Assembly (NCBI GenBank): GCA_017694755.1
Contig: JADIMO010000021.1
Coordinates: 1 to 40,300, forward strand
Direction of reading: 5' to 3'
DNA: 40,300 bases
Source of the DNA: Candidatus Cryptobacteroides merdavium
Lineage (GTDB): Bacteria > Bacteroidota > Bacteroidia > Bacteroidales > UBA932
Below, piece by piece: positions 32,697 to 40,300 of this stretch. The translations under genes were made by a program, and so were the position numbers. How positions within the stretch are numbered: position 1 is the first letter of the stretch; each line of letters opens with the position of its first letter. The notes under the pieces are model-generated. The model was given only the letters and a program-made list of their open reading frames with translations, searched no databases and was not told the DNA's origin.

Positions 32697-33590
32697 ATGA
32701 TAAAATCAATGACTGGCTACGGAAAGGCCGAAGCGGTGCTGGAAACAGGAAAGATATGTGTGGAAATCAGGACTTTGAACAGCAAGAATGCTGATGTCAA
32801 CATCAAGACGCAGCTGCTGCCGAAGGACAGGGAGATGCAGGTACGGCAGACGCTGGCAAAGGAGCTTCAGAGAGGGACGATTGATTTTTTCATGACATTT
32901 GAAGCAAATGCAGCTGAAAATGCGAAAGAGATAAATTCAGAACTGGCATTGGGCTATTACAGGCAGCTGGCGGCTCTTTCTGATAAAATCGGGGCTGAAT
33001 ATCCCGGACAGGGCAGCCTTGACCCTTCGGCCATGCTGGCGGCGATACTCCGTTTCCCTGATGTGATGGATATGAAGAAACAGGAGGTCATCAATGAAGA
33101 AAACTGGCCGGCGGTGGAAAGGTGCATTGCCGAGGCCATTGCCAAAGTCAACGAATTCAGGTCGCAGGAAGGGGCTGTCCTCTACAGGGATGTCACGGCA
33201 AAGGTGGCAAGCATCCTTTCATTTGTGGATGAGGTCGAGGCATACGAGAAGGAAAGGGTTGAAACCGTCAGGGAAAAGATACTTTCGAGATTTGCAGAAC
33301 TGAGTCTTGAGCCAGACCAGAGCAGGCTTGAGCAGGAGATGATCTATTATATAGAGAAGTTTGACATCAACGAGGAGAAAGTACGGCTCCGGCAGCACTG
33401 CAGCTATTTCATGGAAACCATTGACAACGACCCTCTTCCAGGCAAAAAACTGGGATTCATCGCCCAAGAGATGGGACGTGAGATCAACACCACCGGTTCC
33501 AAGGCCAACCACAGCGGCATCCAGAAGATTGTGGTCAGGATGAAGGACGACCTCGAAAAGATAAAGGAACAGTCACTTAACATTCTGTAA
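32697..33590 (+). CDS. yicC: YicC-family endoribonuclease-like protein
   Basis: Encodes 297 residues, full length. The N-terminal YicC domain starts MIKSMTGYGKAEA and has EIRTLNSKNADVNIK and LQRGTIDFFM. The C-terminal DUF1732 domain includes 'RLEQEMIYYIEKFDINEEKVRL', HCSYFMETI, GKKLGFIAQEMGREINTTGSKAN, the strongly conserved signature of the family. E. coli YicC is an endoribonuclease/adaptor acting on small RNAs; the biochemical role in Bacteroidales is inferred. In many genomes yicC precedes gmk, but here the next gene is on the other strand. Confidence 0.95.
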   Translation: MIKSMTGYGKAEAVLETGKICVEIRTLNSKNADVNIKTQLLPKDREMQVRQTLAKELQRGTIDFFMTFEANAAENAKEINSELALGYYRQLAALSDKIGAEYPGQGSLDPSAMLAAILRFPDVMDMKKQEVINEENWPAVERCIAEAIAKVNEFRSQEGAVLYRDVTAKVASILSFVDEVEAYEKERVETVREKILSRFAELSLEPDQSRLEQEMIYYIEKFDINEEKVRLRQHCSYFMETIDNDPLPGKKLGFIAQEMGREINTTGSKANHSGIQKIVVRMKDDLEKIKEQSLNIL

Positions 33591-33600
33591 AACCGATCCC

Positions 33601-33635
33601 CGTCTGCGCCTTGGTATCACTCCAAAGCACAGACG
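33601..33635. repeat. Hairpin between the converging yicC and heparinase-like genes
   Basis: CGTCTG.GC.TTGG (33601-33614) pairs with CCAA.GC.CAGACG (33622-33635): twelve pairs with two mismatches and a 7-base loop. No T-run on either side. It probably marks the end of one or both converging units. Confidence 0.4.
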
Positions 33636-33672
33636 AAGAAGATGCTTATAAAACAGACGAGGGATCTGCATA

Positions 33673-35748
33673 TTAGGATATCTGCCGTACGACGAAACCA
33701 TAATGTCCTTTTGCCGGGGCATCGGCTGCGGAGACAAATGATATGCGGCGAAGGACCGGTCCCCACACATTGGACATACGAGGGTCGGTCAGAGGCATTT
33801 CTTTTACAGAAGGCTGCAATGACAACGGGCAAGACAGGCTTACGGCAATGCCGCCGTTGACTATGACCACCTGTCCGGCAGGAACTTCCGATCCGGGTCC
33901 GATGCTCTCTCCCGGCAGATATACCCTACCCTGCACCAGAAAGTTCACAGTGTCAGCAACGATACGGTCGGACAGGACAAAACGGTCGGATATTTTCAGC
34001 TCATTCTCTCCCATGCTGTATGACCTGATCCACGACCGGCACGAGGCGGCATCTGAATAGGCTCCGGACAATTCCGCTGAAAAAGACAATTTGGATGTAC
34101 TGCATTTCACATCGGCAGCCTTGAATTCCCTGCCGAAAATCTGGGAAGTGCCGTTTATCATCGGAAGATTGTGCCAGTCGCTCTGCATGGACCAGATGTC
34201 ATACCGCTCATGACTGAATGTCTTCTTCGTATAGGTACCGACCCCGGCATCCACAAGCACTGGCACATCATCAATGTACAGAATGAAAGTCCCGACATCA
34301 TTGTGGTTGTGGCTTTCACTGTTGTTGCCGCCTTTTGCGGCCAAAAACCATCCGCTCCTGTTCCTCATGTATGCAAACTCGGTCTCCGGATACCAGGTAC
34401 ACTGGGGTACCTCCGCACGCAGGGAAGCACGGACTGATGCAGGGGTGACTGCCATATCGGATTTTTCCGAAGCAAGGGAAAGGCCTGAGCGGCCGGAAAG
34501 GTTTGTGCACAGGACATTCAGTGAGTCAATCTCATGCCTCATCTTCCCCATATACCGCAAAGTCTCCAGTGAACGCCAGATGTCGTTGCCGATAGGAAGC
34601 TGAGGATATCTGAAATCTGCAGATACCGGATTATAAAGCAGATATAAGGCAAAGTTCATCATTTCACGGCTGCCGCAGTCATATCCGTATCGATAGACCA
34701 GAGGGATGTCCGGAGTGAAGGAAGCCGAGGCATCCGCAAAGTTGACCACCATGCCGTCGCCGATATAAGAGCGTGAAATATATTCCCCCATCCGGCGGAC
34801 AAGTCCGTTGTCAAGACATGAAACACCTGTCGCATAATCCATAATCCTGAGATAGTCATAAAGCTTGCCGGCGGCATGCTCCCAATAGGCGGGTCCCTCC
34901 TCACAGGCACCGTCGCCCTTTACATAATTCAAGAACCGGTCTACTGATGCGGCAGACAGACGGACAGCCTCTGCCAAAATCTCCGGATCATCCTCCATCA
35001 TAAGGAAGCACAGAAGAACATTGGAATTGCACCATGGATTCCAGTTGTTGATAAGCTGACCGGGTTTCCAATCGTCGGCCATCCACCAGTTGGCATCACG
35101 GCATGAAGGGTCAAGATACGGGTTCAGGACCTTTTCCCGCACCGCGGACTTCACGGCCCGGACCACCGCAGGATCAAGATCTTTCTCGAAGATATGGCAG
35201 ATGACTGACATCGATGCCCCGAAACCGGCAGACCCCAAGTCTATCACCTCCTGCTTCCCGTCAGGGATGGAGCGGCCGGAAGCCTGGCGTGGAAGATGGG
35301 CGGAAAGCACCCAGGAAGGCATCTGTGCCCCGGCCCAAAGTCCGTCTGCTATACCGTCCAGGAAACGGCCCTGCCCTTCGGCCAGTTCCGCAAGGGCAAA
35401 TGTATTGAGCACCTTACGGTTCATGTCATACGGCCGCTCCATAGACTGCCTGTCCCCGCTGCGTTCAAACTCAAGGTATGCAGATGCAGGAACGACAACC
35501 CACTCATAATCCAGATACTTTTCAGCCATCTGAATCACTCTTTCTGCCGAACTTCCGAAAAGTTCATCCCATATCTGCCGGTCCTCATATTCAGGATACG
35601 GAAACCAGCTCCCGCCGGCCAAGGACAATGAAGCCAGGCCGGTTTCTTCAAGTTCCGACATTATGATATTCCTTTCCTCATAAGCCGATAAAGGATAAAA
35701 GTTCAGCAAAAATATGGCTATCAAAGAAATACAAGTGATAGTTTTCAT
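33673..35748 (-). CDS. Heparinase II/III-like polysaccharide lyase family protein
   Basis: Encodes 691 residues with a Sec signal ending FYPLSA, so periplasmic. The first half (about 60-400) is an alpha-helical toroid with INNWNPWCNSNVLLCFL and 'EEGPAYWEHAAGKLYDYL', typical of the alpha/alpha-barrel of heparinase II/III-type lyases. The C-terminal beta-sandwich (about 460-691) contains GGNNSESHNHNDVGTF, VLVDAGVGTY and DWHNLPMING, the Heparinase_II_III domain signature. Expected activity: beta-elimination of uronate-containing glycans such as heparin/heparan, alginate or a bacterial exopolysaccharide; which one is not decidable. No SusC/SusD or glycan-utilisation genes adjoin it. The start is confirmed by the signal peptide; the start region is duplicated (35746-35778). 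Confidence 0.85.
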   Translation of the reverse strand: MKTITCISLIAIFLLNFYPLSAYEERNIIMSELEETGLASLSLAGGSWFPYPEYEDRQIWDELFGSSAERVIQMAEKYLDYEWVVVPASAYLEFERSGDRQSMERPYDMNRKVLNTFALAELAEGQGRFLDGIADGLWAGAQMPSWVLSAHLPRQASGRSIPDGKQEVIDLGSAGFGASMSVICHIFEKDLDPAVVRAVKSAVREKVLNPYLDPSCRDANWWMADDWKPGQLINNWNPWCNSNVLLCFLMMEDDPEILAEAVRLSAASVDRFLNYVKGDGACEEGPAYWEHAAGKLYDYLRIMDYATGVSCLDNGLVRRMGEYISRSYIGDGMVVNFADASASFTPDIPLVYRYGYDCGSREMMNFALYLLYNPVSADFRYPQLPIGNDIWRSLETLRYMGKMRHEIDSLNVLCTNLSGRSGLSLASEKSDMAVTPASVRASLRAEVPQCTWYPETEFAYMRNRSGWFLAAKGGNNSESHNHNDVGTFILYIDDVPVLVDAGVGTYTKKTFSHERYDIWSMQSDWHNLPMINGTSQIFGREFKAADVKCSTSKLSFSAELSGAYSDAASCRSWIRSYSMGENELKISDRFVLSDRIVADTVNFLVQGRVYLPGESIGPGSEVPAGQVVIVNGGIAVSLSCPLSLQPSVKEMPLTDPRMSNVWGPVLRRISFVSAADAPAKGHYGFVVRQIS

Positions 35749-35778
35749 ATCAGTAATTATATGGTCATATCAGTGATT
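35746..35778. repeat. Duplicated start region of the heparinase-like gene
   Basis: CATATCAGTAATT (35746-35758) and CATATCAGTGATT (35766-35778) are direct repeats differing at one base, 20 bp apart. On the coding strand each ends in CTGATATG. The downstream ATG starts the gene; the upstream ATG opens a three-codon frame ATG-ACC-ATA-TAA just before it. Confidence 0.6.
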
Positions 35779-35825
35779 GCAAAGGTGTCATCCTGAACGA
35801 GGTGTTATTACGGATATCATTTTTG

Positions 35826-37244
35826 TCAACTACGGGAGGGCGTCTGCCCGCCGGCATCCGTTGCAGTGTTCAGGCGCATCAGGGAAAGCGCAGCTCCGGC
35901 AAGGGCAAGGCAGCCTCCAAGAAGAAGGGCATTGTGCGGTGCCCGGTCACCGAAGAAGTTGAACATCATCGCCACAAGGGCAGCCCCTGTTGTCTGGCCT
36001 ATAAGCCTTGCCGAAGCGAGCATACCGCCCGCACTGCCTGTTCTGTGCGGAGGGGCAGATGAAAGCAGGATATGGTTGTTCGGGGACTGGAAAAGGCCGA
36101 ATCCTGCCCCGAAACACATCAGTCTCAAGACGATTCCGAAATGCGTGATGTCATCCGGGGCAAATGAAAAACTGAAACATGACACTGCTATCAGGGAAAT
36201 CCCTATGCACCCCAAAATGCCCGGATGTACCTTTCCTATCATCCATCCGGCCAATGGGGCGACAAAGGCGATAATCAAAGGGGATGCAGTCATCAGCAGC
36301 CCGGTCCCGACGGCATCATATCCGAACGAATGCATCAGCATGAAAGGAAGCGATACCATCAGAAGCTGCTGGGCGGCAAAGGATATGATGCTGGTCCCCA
36401 CCGACATTGAAAATATCGGTATGCGGAGAAGGTCGAAAGGAAGCATCGGATAGTCCCTGTGCAGCTGGGTACGGACATAAACAAAGCCCACAAGGAAAAA
36501 CAGGGCCACAGCCATGGCCACATGATGCCAGTCCATCCCATGTGAATAAGCCTCGATGCAGCCTATCATCAGACCGAAGGTGGCGGCATTGAGGACAGTG
36601 TCCCTCCAGTTGAATCTGCGTCCAAGGACTTTGGTAGGATTGTCCGGCAGATACTTCCGCGCGAGGATGAATGTGGCCACACCGAGCGGAAGGTTTATGG
36701 CAAATATCCACTCCCACGAAGCTACGGACAATATCAGTGCAGCCAGAGACGGCCCCGCCACGGATGCCAGGGCCACGACAGTGGCGTTAAGTCCTACACC
36801 TTTGCCGAGATGGCGCTTCGGATAGATGATTCTGATGAGGGATGTGTTGACGCTCATTATCATTGCGGCGCCTATGCCCTGGACCACGCGTGACGCCACA
36901 AGCATGTGGAAGCCTCCGGAAAGCGCACAAAAGAGCGAACCTATGGTAAATGCCACCACTCCGGCCAGATATACCTGCTTGTAGCCTATGAGTTCGCCGA
37001 GAGACGCGAAAGGAAGCAGGAACATCATTATCACAAGCTGGAAGGCATTGATGATCCATATTGAATCCGAAGGAGAGACACCGAGTTCAATGGCAATTGT
37101 CGGCAAGGCCACATTACAGATGGTACCGTCCAGAACGGAAAGGAAAAGTCCGCAGAATGTCGTGGCCACCGCGTAGAATATCTGAGGGCGGCGCAGCCCG
37201 TCCCATTCCAGATTGCCGACTATCTTCTCTTCAGCCTTCTCCAT
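35826..37244 (-). CDS. MFS multidrug exporter, DHA2 (EmrB/QacA-like) type
   Basis: Encodes 472 residues with 12-14 hydrophobic segments. N-terminal half motifs: 'SVLDGTICNVALPTIAIELG' (DHA2 motif D1-like), WIINAFQL, the loop motif GELIGYKQVYLAG (motif A region), SRVVQGIGAAMIM (motif B, Arg117-like) and GPSLAALILSVASWEWIFAINLPLG (antiporter motif C region with WRWIF-like end). It is an inner-membrane proton-coupled exporter; the substrate is unknown. It starts 8 bases after the phosphatase half of the 5'-nucleotidase, so it belongs to the same transcript, possibly exporting nucleosides or related compounds (inference only). Confidence 0.92.
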   Translation of the reverse strand: MEKAEEKIVGNLEWDGLRRPQIFYAVATTFCGLFLSVLDGTICNVALPTIAIELGVSPSDSIWIINAFQLVIMMFLLPFASLGELIGYKQVYLAGVVAFTIGSLFCALSGGFHMLVASRVVQGIGAAMIMSVNTSLIRIIYPKRHLGKGVGLNATVVALASVAGPSLAALILSVASWEWIFAINLPLGVATFILARKYLPDNPTKVLGRRFNWRDTVLNAATFGLMIGCIEAYSHGMDWHHVAMAVALFFLVGFVYVRTQLHRDYPMLPFDLLRIPIFSMSVGTSIISFAAQQLLMVSLPFMLMHSFGYDAVGTGLLMTASPLIIAFVAPLAGWMIGKVHPGILGCIGISLIAVSCFSFSFAPDDITHFGIVLRLMCFGAGFGLFQSPNNHILLSSAPPHRTGSAGGMLASARLIGQTTGAALVAMMFNFFGDRAPHNALLLGGCLALAGAALSLMRLNTATDAGGQTPSRS

Positions 37245-37252
37245 TAAATCAC

Positions 37253-38074
37253 CTAATAAATTTCCAGATTTCCCACATAAAGGCCCCAGCAGCCGTCAGT
37301 GACCACGGTCACAGGCTCGCCGTCCATATTCATGTGTATCTTTTCTGTTTCAAGAAAGGTGTGGGAATGTCCGCCGATGACAATGTCCACATTCCTCGTC
37401 CCGGCCACGAGATTTCTGTCTGTGAACGGTTCCTTCTCATATCCGAGATGTGAAAGACAGATCACAAGATCGCAATGCTTAACATTCTTCAGATAGTCGG
37501 CATAGCGGTTGGTGACCTCTATAGGGTCAAGATACCTGATACGGTCGGCGATATGCCTCTCGACAACCCTCGTCACATCAGTAAGAAGGCCTATGAACCC
37601 TATCTTGAGCCCTCCGCGGCGGATGATGGCATACGGTCTGACAATATCGTCGAGCGCCGAGCCGTTGAATTCATAATTGGCACATATGGCAGGACAATGC
37701 AGATTGCCGAGCCTGCGGGCAAGCTCCTCCAGGCCATTGTCAAATTCGTGGTTGCCGAGGCATACCACATCATATTTCATGGCATTTATCAGATCCACTT
37801 CCAGATCGCCGTGCATCATTGTAAAATAGGATGTCCCCTGGCTGAAGTCACCGGCATCCACCAGAAGCATCTTCCCTTTCCCCACTGCATTGCGCACACT
37901 GTCTATGTATGCAGCCCGCTCTATCACTCCTCCAAGCCCCGACTCTGCCCCCGAACGGACCGGGTCTATATGGCTGTGTGTGTCATTGGTATGCACTATG
38001 GTAAGCCTCTGGGCGGAAAGAGTGCCTGCAGAAAACACCGCCGCCGCAAGAAGCAGAATCATCTTTTTCATCAT
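37253..38074 (-). CDS. 5'-nucleotidase, metallophosphatase half (secreted)
   Basis: Encodes 273 residues with a Sec signal ending GTLSAQ. It is the N-terminal catalytic domain of UshA/CD73-type 5'-nucleotidases: HTNDTHSH (Asp and His ligands), DAGDFSQG, GNHEFDNG, ICLSHLGYE and GGHSHTFL supply all dimetal ligands. The chain stops after the phosphatase domain (...GLYVGNLEIY), where the full-length enzyme would continue through a linker helix into the nucleotide-binding domain. That domain is encoded by the upstream gene, 18 bases away, with its own signal peptide. The two proteins presumably associate in the periplasm to release nucleosides and phosphate from nucleotides. Confidence 0.93.
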   Translation of the reverse strand: MMKKMILLLAAAVFSAGTLSAQRLTIVHTNDTHSHIDPVRSGAESGLGGVIERAAYIDSVRNAVGKGKMLLVDAGDFSQGTSYFTMMHGDLEVDLINAMKYDVVCLGNHEFDNGLEELARRLGNLHCPAICANYEFNGSALDDIVRPYAIIRRGGLKIGFIGLLTDVTRVVERHIADRIRYLDPIEVTNRYADYLKNVKHCDLVICLSHLGYEKEPFTDRNLVAGTRNVDIVIGGHSHTFLETEKIHMNMDGEPVTVVTDGCWGLYVGNLEIY

Positions 38075-38092
38075 ATCATTTATATAAAAATA

Positions 38093-38995
38093 TCATCTTA
38101 TGACCACCCTGCCGTCCTTCCGGTAAGTGATATCCTTTCCGGCTGCCGTCTCTGATGTTATCCAGTCCATCATGGCATCATAGATGTCTACAGGATATTC
38201 CGTCACCTCCTCGACACCTTCACCTAGAAACAGGTCATCGCCGCCGTGCAGGAGGAAGGTGATGGTGGCAAGGCCATAGACCCTGTCATCCTCTATCGGC
38301 TCCCCGCCCACCTCAGCGGAAACAATCTTCCCGTCATCTGCCACGACACGGATGCCTCCCAGAGCCTGGAAGTTTCCGGCGGCCATCCCGTCAAGAATCT
38401 CCTTCAGACGGGAGCCTTTCAAAGCCACATAGACAATGTTGTTCTTGAACGGAAACATAGACATTATGTCATCCACAAGGATGTCACCTTCCGGCATGTC
38501 CACCCTTATGCCACCGAAATTGACTATCCCGACATCGACATGCCTGCCGGACACCTTTTCCACCGCCTCCATCATCTTGTCGGCGAAAAGATTGGAAAGG
38601 GCGCTTTCCGGATACTCCACCTTCATTGCTTCAGGAGAATGCCCGACTACCTTCTTGACCGGTGACATGACAGGCTGAGCCTCAATTACAAGCCTGGCCA
38701 CCTCCGGTACAGTGCCCCCGTGGAATGTCCTGCCGGAAGGGGCAAGATAAGTCCTGCCGGACACAGTCCCCAACGCTTCTGCCGCATTTTCCGCCGAAGG
38801 GCAGGACACGCCGGTCCTTGAAGCGTTGATCTGTGTCCGTTTCCATTTATATGAAAAGGTCTTGCCGTCCCTGCCGGAGCCTGCATAAGCCACCTGACAT
38901 GAAAAAAACATGGCAATGCAGGCAATGGCAACAGCTGAAATTGCTGAAAATCTGTAATTCATCAGTTTTCTGCTCTTTAATGTTTTCTCTTTCAT
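38093..38995 (-). CDS. 5'-nucleotidase C-terminal domain protein (secreted)
   Basis: Encodes 300 residues from the ATG at 38995. The frame is open to 39070, but that would add a stretch encoded by the structured leader and place the signal peptide internally. From 38995 there is a basic n-region (MKEKTLKSRK) and a hydrophobic core ending MFFSC/VAYAG, an Sec or lipoprotein signal. The rest is the 5'-nucleotidase C-terminal fold: SNLFADKMMEAV, VNFGGIRVDMPEGDI (NxGGIR, nucleotide-binding loop), 'FPFKNNIVYVALKGSRLKEIL' and FLLHGGDDLF. It has no metallophosphatase motifs and so cannot act alone. It is the first of the three co-directional genes nucleotidase-C, nucleotidase-N, MFS. Confidence 0.9.
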   Translation of the reverse strand: MKEKTLKSRKLMNYRFSAISAVAIACIAMFFSCQVAYAGSGRDGKTFSYKWKRTQINASRTGVSCPSAENAAEALGTVSGRTYLAPSGRTFHGGTVPEVARLVIEAQPVMSPVKKVVGHSPEAMKVEYPESALSNLFADKMMEAVEKVSGRHVDVGIVNFGGIRVDMPEGDILVDDIMSMFPFKNNIVYVALKGSRLKEILDGMAAGNFQALGGIRVVADDGKIVSAEVGGEPIEDDRVYGLATITFLLHGGDDLFLGEGVEEVTEYPVDIYDAMMDWITSETAAGKDITYRKDGRVVIR

Positions 38996-39004
38996 TTTCC
39001 TAAA

Positions 39005-39067
39005 CCCTTCCCGGAGCAATACCCCTCCGGTCTGAACATGACATCGTTCATGACCGTCCGGGAAGGG
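39005..39067 (-). promoter_or_regulatory. Highly structured, possibly bistable leader upstream of the 5'-nucleotidase genes
   Basis: On the minus strand CCCTTCCCGGA (39067-39057) pairs perfectly with TCCGGGAAGGG (39015-39005). Directly inside, CGGTC.TGAAC pairs with GTTCA.GACCG (39056-39046 with 39037-39028) across the loop GATGTCAT, with one bulged A. The 3' side leaves a 12-base unpaired GAGGGGTATTGC. An alternative hairpin CCGGAG-GGGTATTG-CTCCGG (39030-39011) uses strands from both stems and excludes the first fold. The element ends 9 bases before the ATG at 38995. It may instead be a terminator-like end of the upstream permease gene, though only TTT follows. Confidence 0.5.
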
Positions 39068-39100
39068 CAAGTGAACCCGAATCCGGTTTTATGACTGAGA

Positions 39101-40300
39101 TCATTTCTGTTTCAGCCACTTGTAGAGGTCCTTGAATGTGGTCTTCTTGCCGAACATGAGGATTCCGATCTTGTAGATCTTGGCGGAAAGATATGCTATG
39201 CCGGCAAAAGTGAGCAGAAGCAGCACTATAGACACGACCAGTTCCCACACCGGAACACCGAACGGTATCCTCGCAAGCATCACTATAGGGGAGGTGAACG
39301 GTATCATCGACCCCCAGAAGACCACCTGGCTGTCAGGGGCCTTGAATGCATAAAAGGCTATGAAAAAGGCAAGGAGCAGAGGTATGGTCACAGGCAGTTG
39401 AAGCTGCTGTGTATCAGCCTCGTTCTCCACCGCAGAGCCTATGGCTGCAAACAGGGATGCATAGAGCAGATAGCCGAGCACGAAATATATCACAAAGGAA
39501 ATCAACAGCATAGGATAGTCTATGTCCCTAAGTGTCTGTATGACCGCGGCCATTTCACTGTCTCCGGCAGGCATCTCCATCTGAGGCGCAGCCATTCCGC
39601 CCTGTTCCATCACGGACGGATCCACTCCGAGCCCTTCTGTCATCTGGTTCATCTGTTCAGTCTGGACTGTGGCGCTCTCGGCAATGGAATCAAAGCCTAT
39701 CACCGTTCCGGCCCCGACGACAAGGATACCTGTCAGAACCACCCACAGGAAGAACTGTGTGAGCGCCACACATGCGACACCGATTATCTTTCCGAACATC
39801 AGTTCAGTAGCCTTCACGGAAGACACGAGCACTTCAACCACGCGGCTTGACTTCTCCTCTATCACGCTCTGCATCACCATTCCTGAGAACATGGCTATGA
39901 ACATGTAGATGATGATGGAAAAGATGAGGGACACGAACATGTAGACTTCGGAGGACGAAATCCTGGCCTCCCCGTCGTCTTCCAATGTGTATGTGGATAC
40001 CGGTATGTCAGCCTGCACATCCTCCATTATCTGCTTCAGCCCGTCTATATCATACGAAGACAGCCTGTATTCCTCCACGGCCTTGTTGACATTGCCCCTT
40101 ATGGCATCCTTCATGTCCACGCTCATCGGCTTGGATGAATATGCCGACACTGTCACAGACTTGGCTACGCTGTCAAGGGGGGAAACAAGCACGAGGGCAT
40201 CAAGCCCGAACTCATTGAATGCAGCCTTCACGCTGTCCGCCTGGTATCCGGCATAATCCATATAGTCCACGGCCTCAGTGTCTTCCATATATGGCATCAC
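39101..40300 (-). CDS. ABC-2 type transporter permease, NatB-like (5' end outside window)
   Basis: The frame is open at the right edge, so the N-terminus (first transmembrane helix and part of the large extracytoplasmic domain) is missing; 399 residues are visible. The soluble part (to about 115) is followed by six hydrophobic segments: the first at 'VYMFVSLIFSIIIYMFIAMF', then the cytoplasmic motif SVIEEKSSRVVEVLVSSVKATELMFGKIIG, which is the ABC2_membrane_3/NatB-family hallmark for contact with the ATPase. Between TM segments lies a Met-rich, acidic insert (about 213-250: QTEQMNQMTEGLG, PQMEMPAGDSEM), unusual for the family and possibly extracytoplasmic. The partner ATPase should lie upstream, outside the window. 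Likely an Na+ or small-molecule/peptide exporter; substrate unknown. Confidence 0.88.
   Translation of the reverse strand: MMPYMEDTEAVDYMDYAGYQADSVKAAFNEFGLDALVLVSPLDSVAKSVTVSAYSSKPMSVDMKDAIRGNVNKAVEEYRLSSYDIDGLKQIMEDVQADIPVSTYTLEDDGEARISSSEVYMFVSLIFSIIIYMFIAMFSGMVMQSVIEEKSSRVVEVLVSSVKATELMFGKIIGVACVALTQFFLWVVLTGILVVGAGTVIGFDSIAESATVQTEQMNQMTEGLGVDPSVMEQGGMAAPQMEMPAGDSEMAAVIQTLRDIDYPMLLISFVIYFVLGYLLYASLFAAIGSAVENEADTQQLQLPVTIPLLLAFFIAFYAFKAPDSQVVFWGSMIPFTSPIVMLARIPFGVPVWELVVSIVLLLLTFAGIAYLSAKIYKIGILMFGKKTTFKDLYKWLKQK

Noticed and set aside
38996..39070. N-terminal extension of the 5'-nucleotidase C-terminal-domain protein
   Set aside because: It is encoded by the structured leader, is not signal-like, and would place the real signal peptide internally.

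Overview
The window reads as chromosomal DNA of a Bacteroidales bacterium, probably a host-gut lineage; genus is not decidable from the sequence alone. Grounds: many start regions carry the Bacteroidetes -7 box TAnnTTTG (twice with a perfect TTTG box 20 bases upstream) and no Shine-Dalgarno sequence; lipoproteins are abundant; there is a SusC/CirA-type TonB receptor with a carboxypeptidase-regulatory-like N-terminus, fimbrillin/Mfa2-like lipoproteins, a P. gingivalis-type DPP IV, a bile-salt-hydrolase/penicillin-acylase relative and a split 5'-nucleotidase. No rRNA, tRNA, CRISPR array, insertion sequence or integrase was seen, and no gene-free stretch exceeds about 200 bases.

Layout. (1) 1-7516, minus: a four-gene lipoprotein operon. 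The first gene is a metzincin-motif metallopeptidase with a fimbrillin-like N-terminus, followed by three related Mfa2/FimB-like lipoproteins; two of these are long and share a C-terminal lectin-like (FISUMP-like) region, and the last runs off the left edge. (2) 7706-8320, plus: a divergent Crp/Fnr regulator. A 14-bp inverted repeat lies between, near -43 of the operon's predicted start, which suggests that the regulator activates the operon. (3) 8504-15547, plus: TonB receptor, beta-helix lipoprotein broken by a 1-base frameshift, purple-acid-phosphatase-like lipoprotein, terminator, then a pectinesterase-like secreted protein on its own promoter. The TonB promoter carries four direct repeats at 10-11 bp spacing resembling a PHO box, so a phosphate-scavenging role is plausible. 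(4) 15692-20544: gpsA, two small conserved-type proteins, arginine deiminase, a small helical protein and a choloylglycine-hydrolase-family enzyme. (5) 20732-30789: DPP IV, a Gfo/Idh/MocA oxidoreductase, rubredoxin next to superoxide dismutase, a MATE exporter, L-serine ammonia-lyase, pyrF after an M20 dipeptidase, and an alpha/beta hydrolase. (6) 30790-33590: a palindrome-rich spacer, glnS and yicC. (7) 33673-40300, minus: a heparinase II/III-like protein, a DHA2-type MFS exporter, the two halves of a 5'-nucleotidase as separate secreted proteins, and a truncated ABC-2 permease.

Functionally this is mostly housekeeping and periplasmic/outer-surface scavenging. The parts most worth a second look are the metallopeptidase/adhesin-like operon with its Crp/Fnr operator, the PHO-box-like TonB/phosphatase locus, a bistable leader structure before the 5'-nucleotidase genes (39005-39067), and the palindrome cluster around the end of glnS (30770-30927). 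All functional statements rest on recognising motifs by eye; no database search was run.
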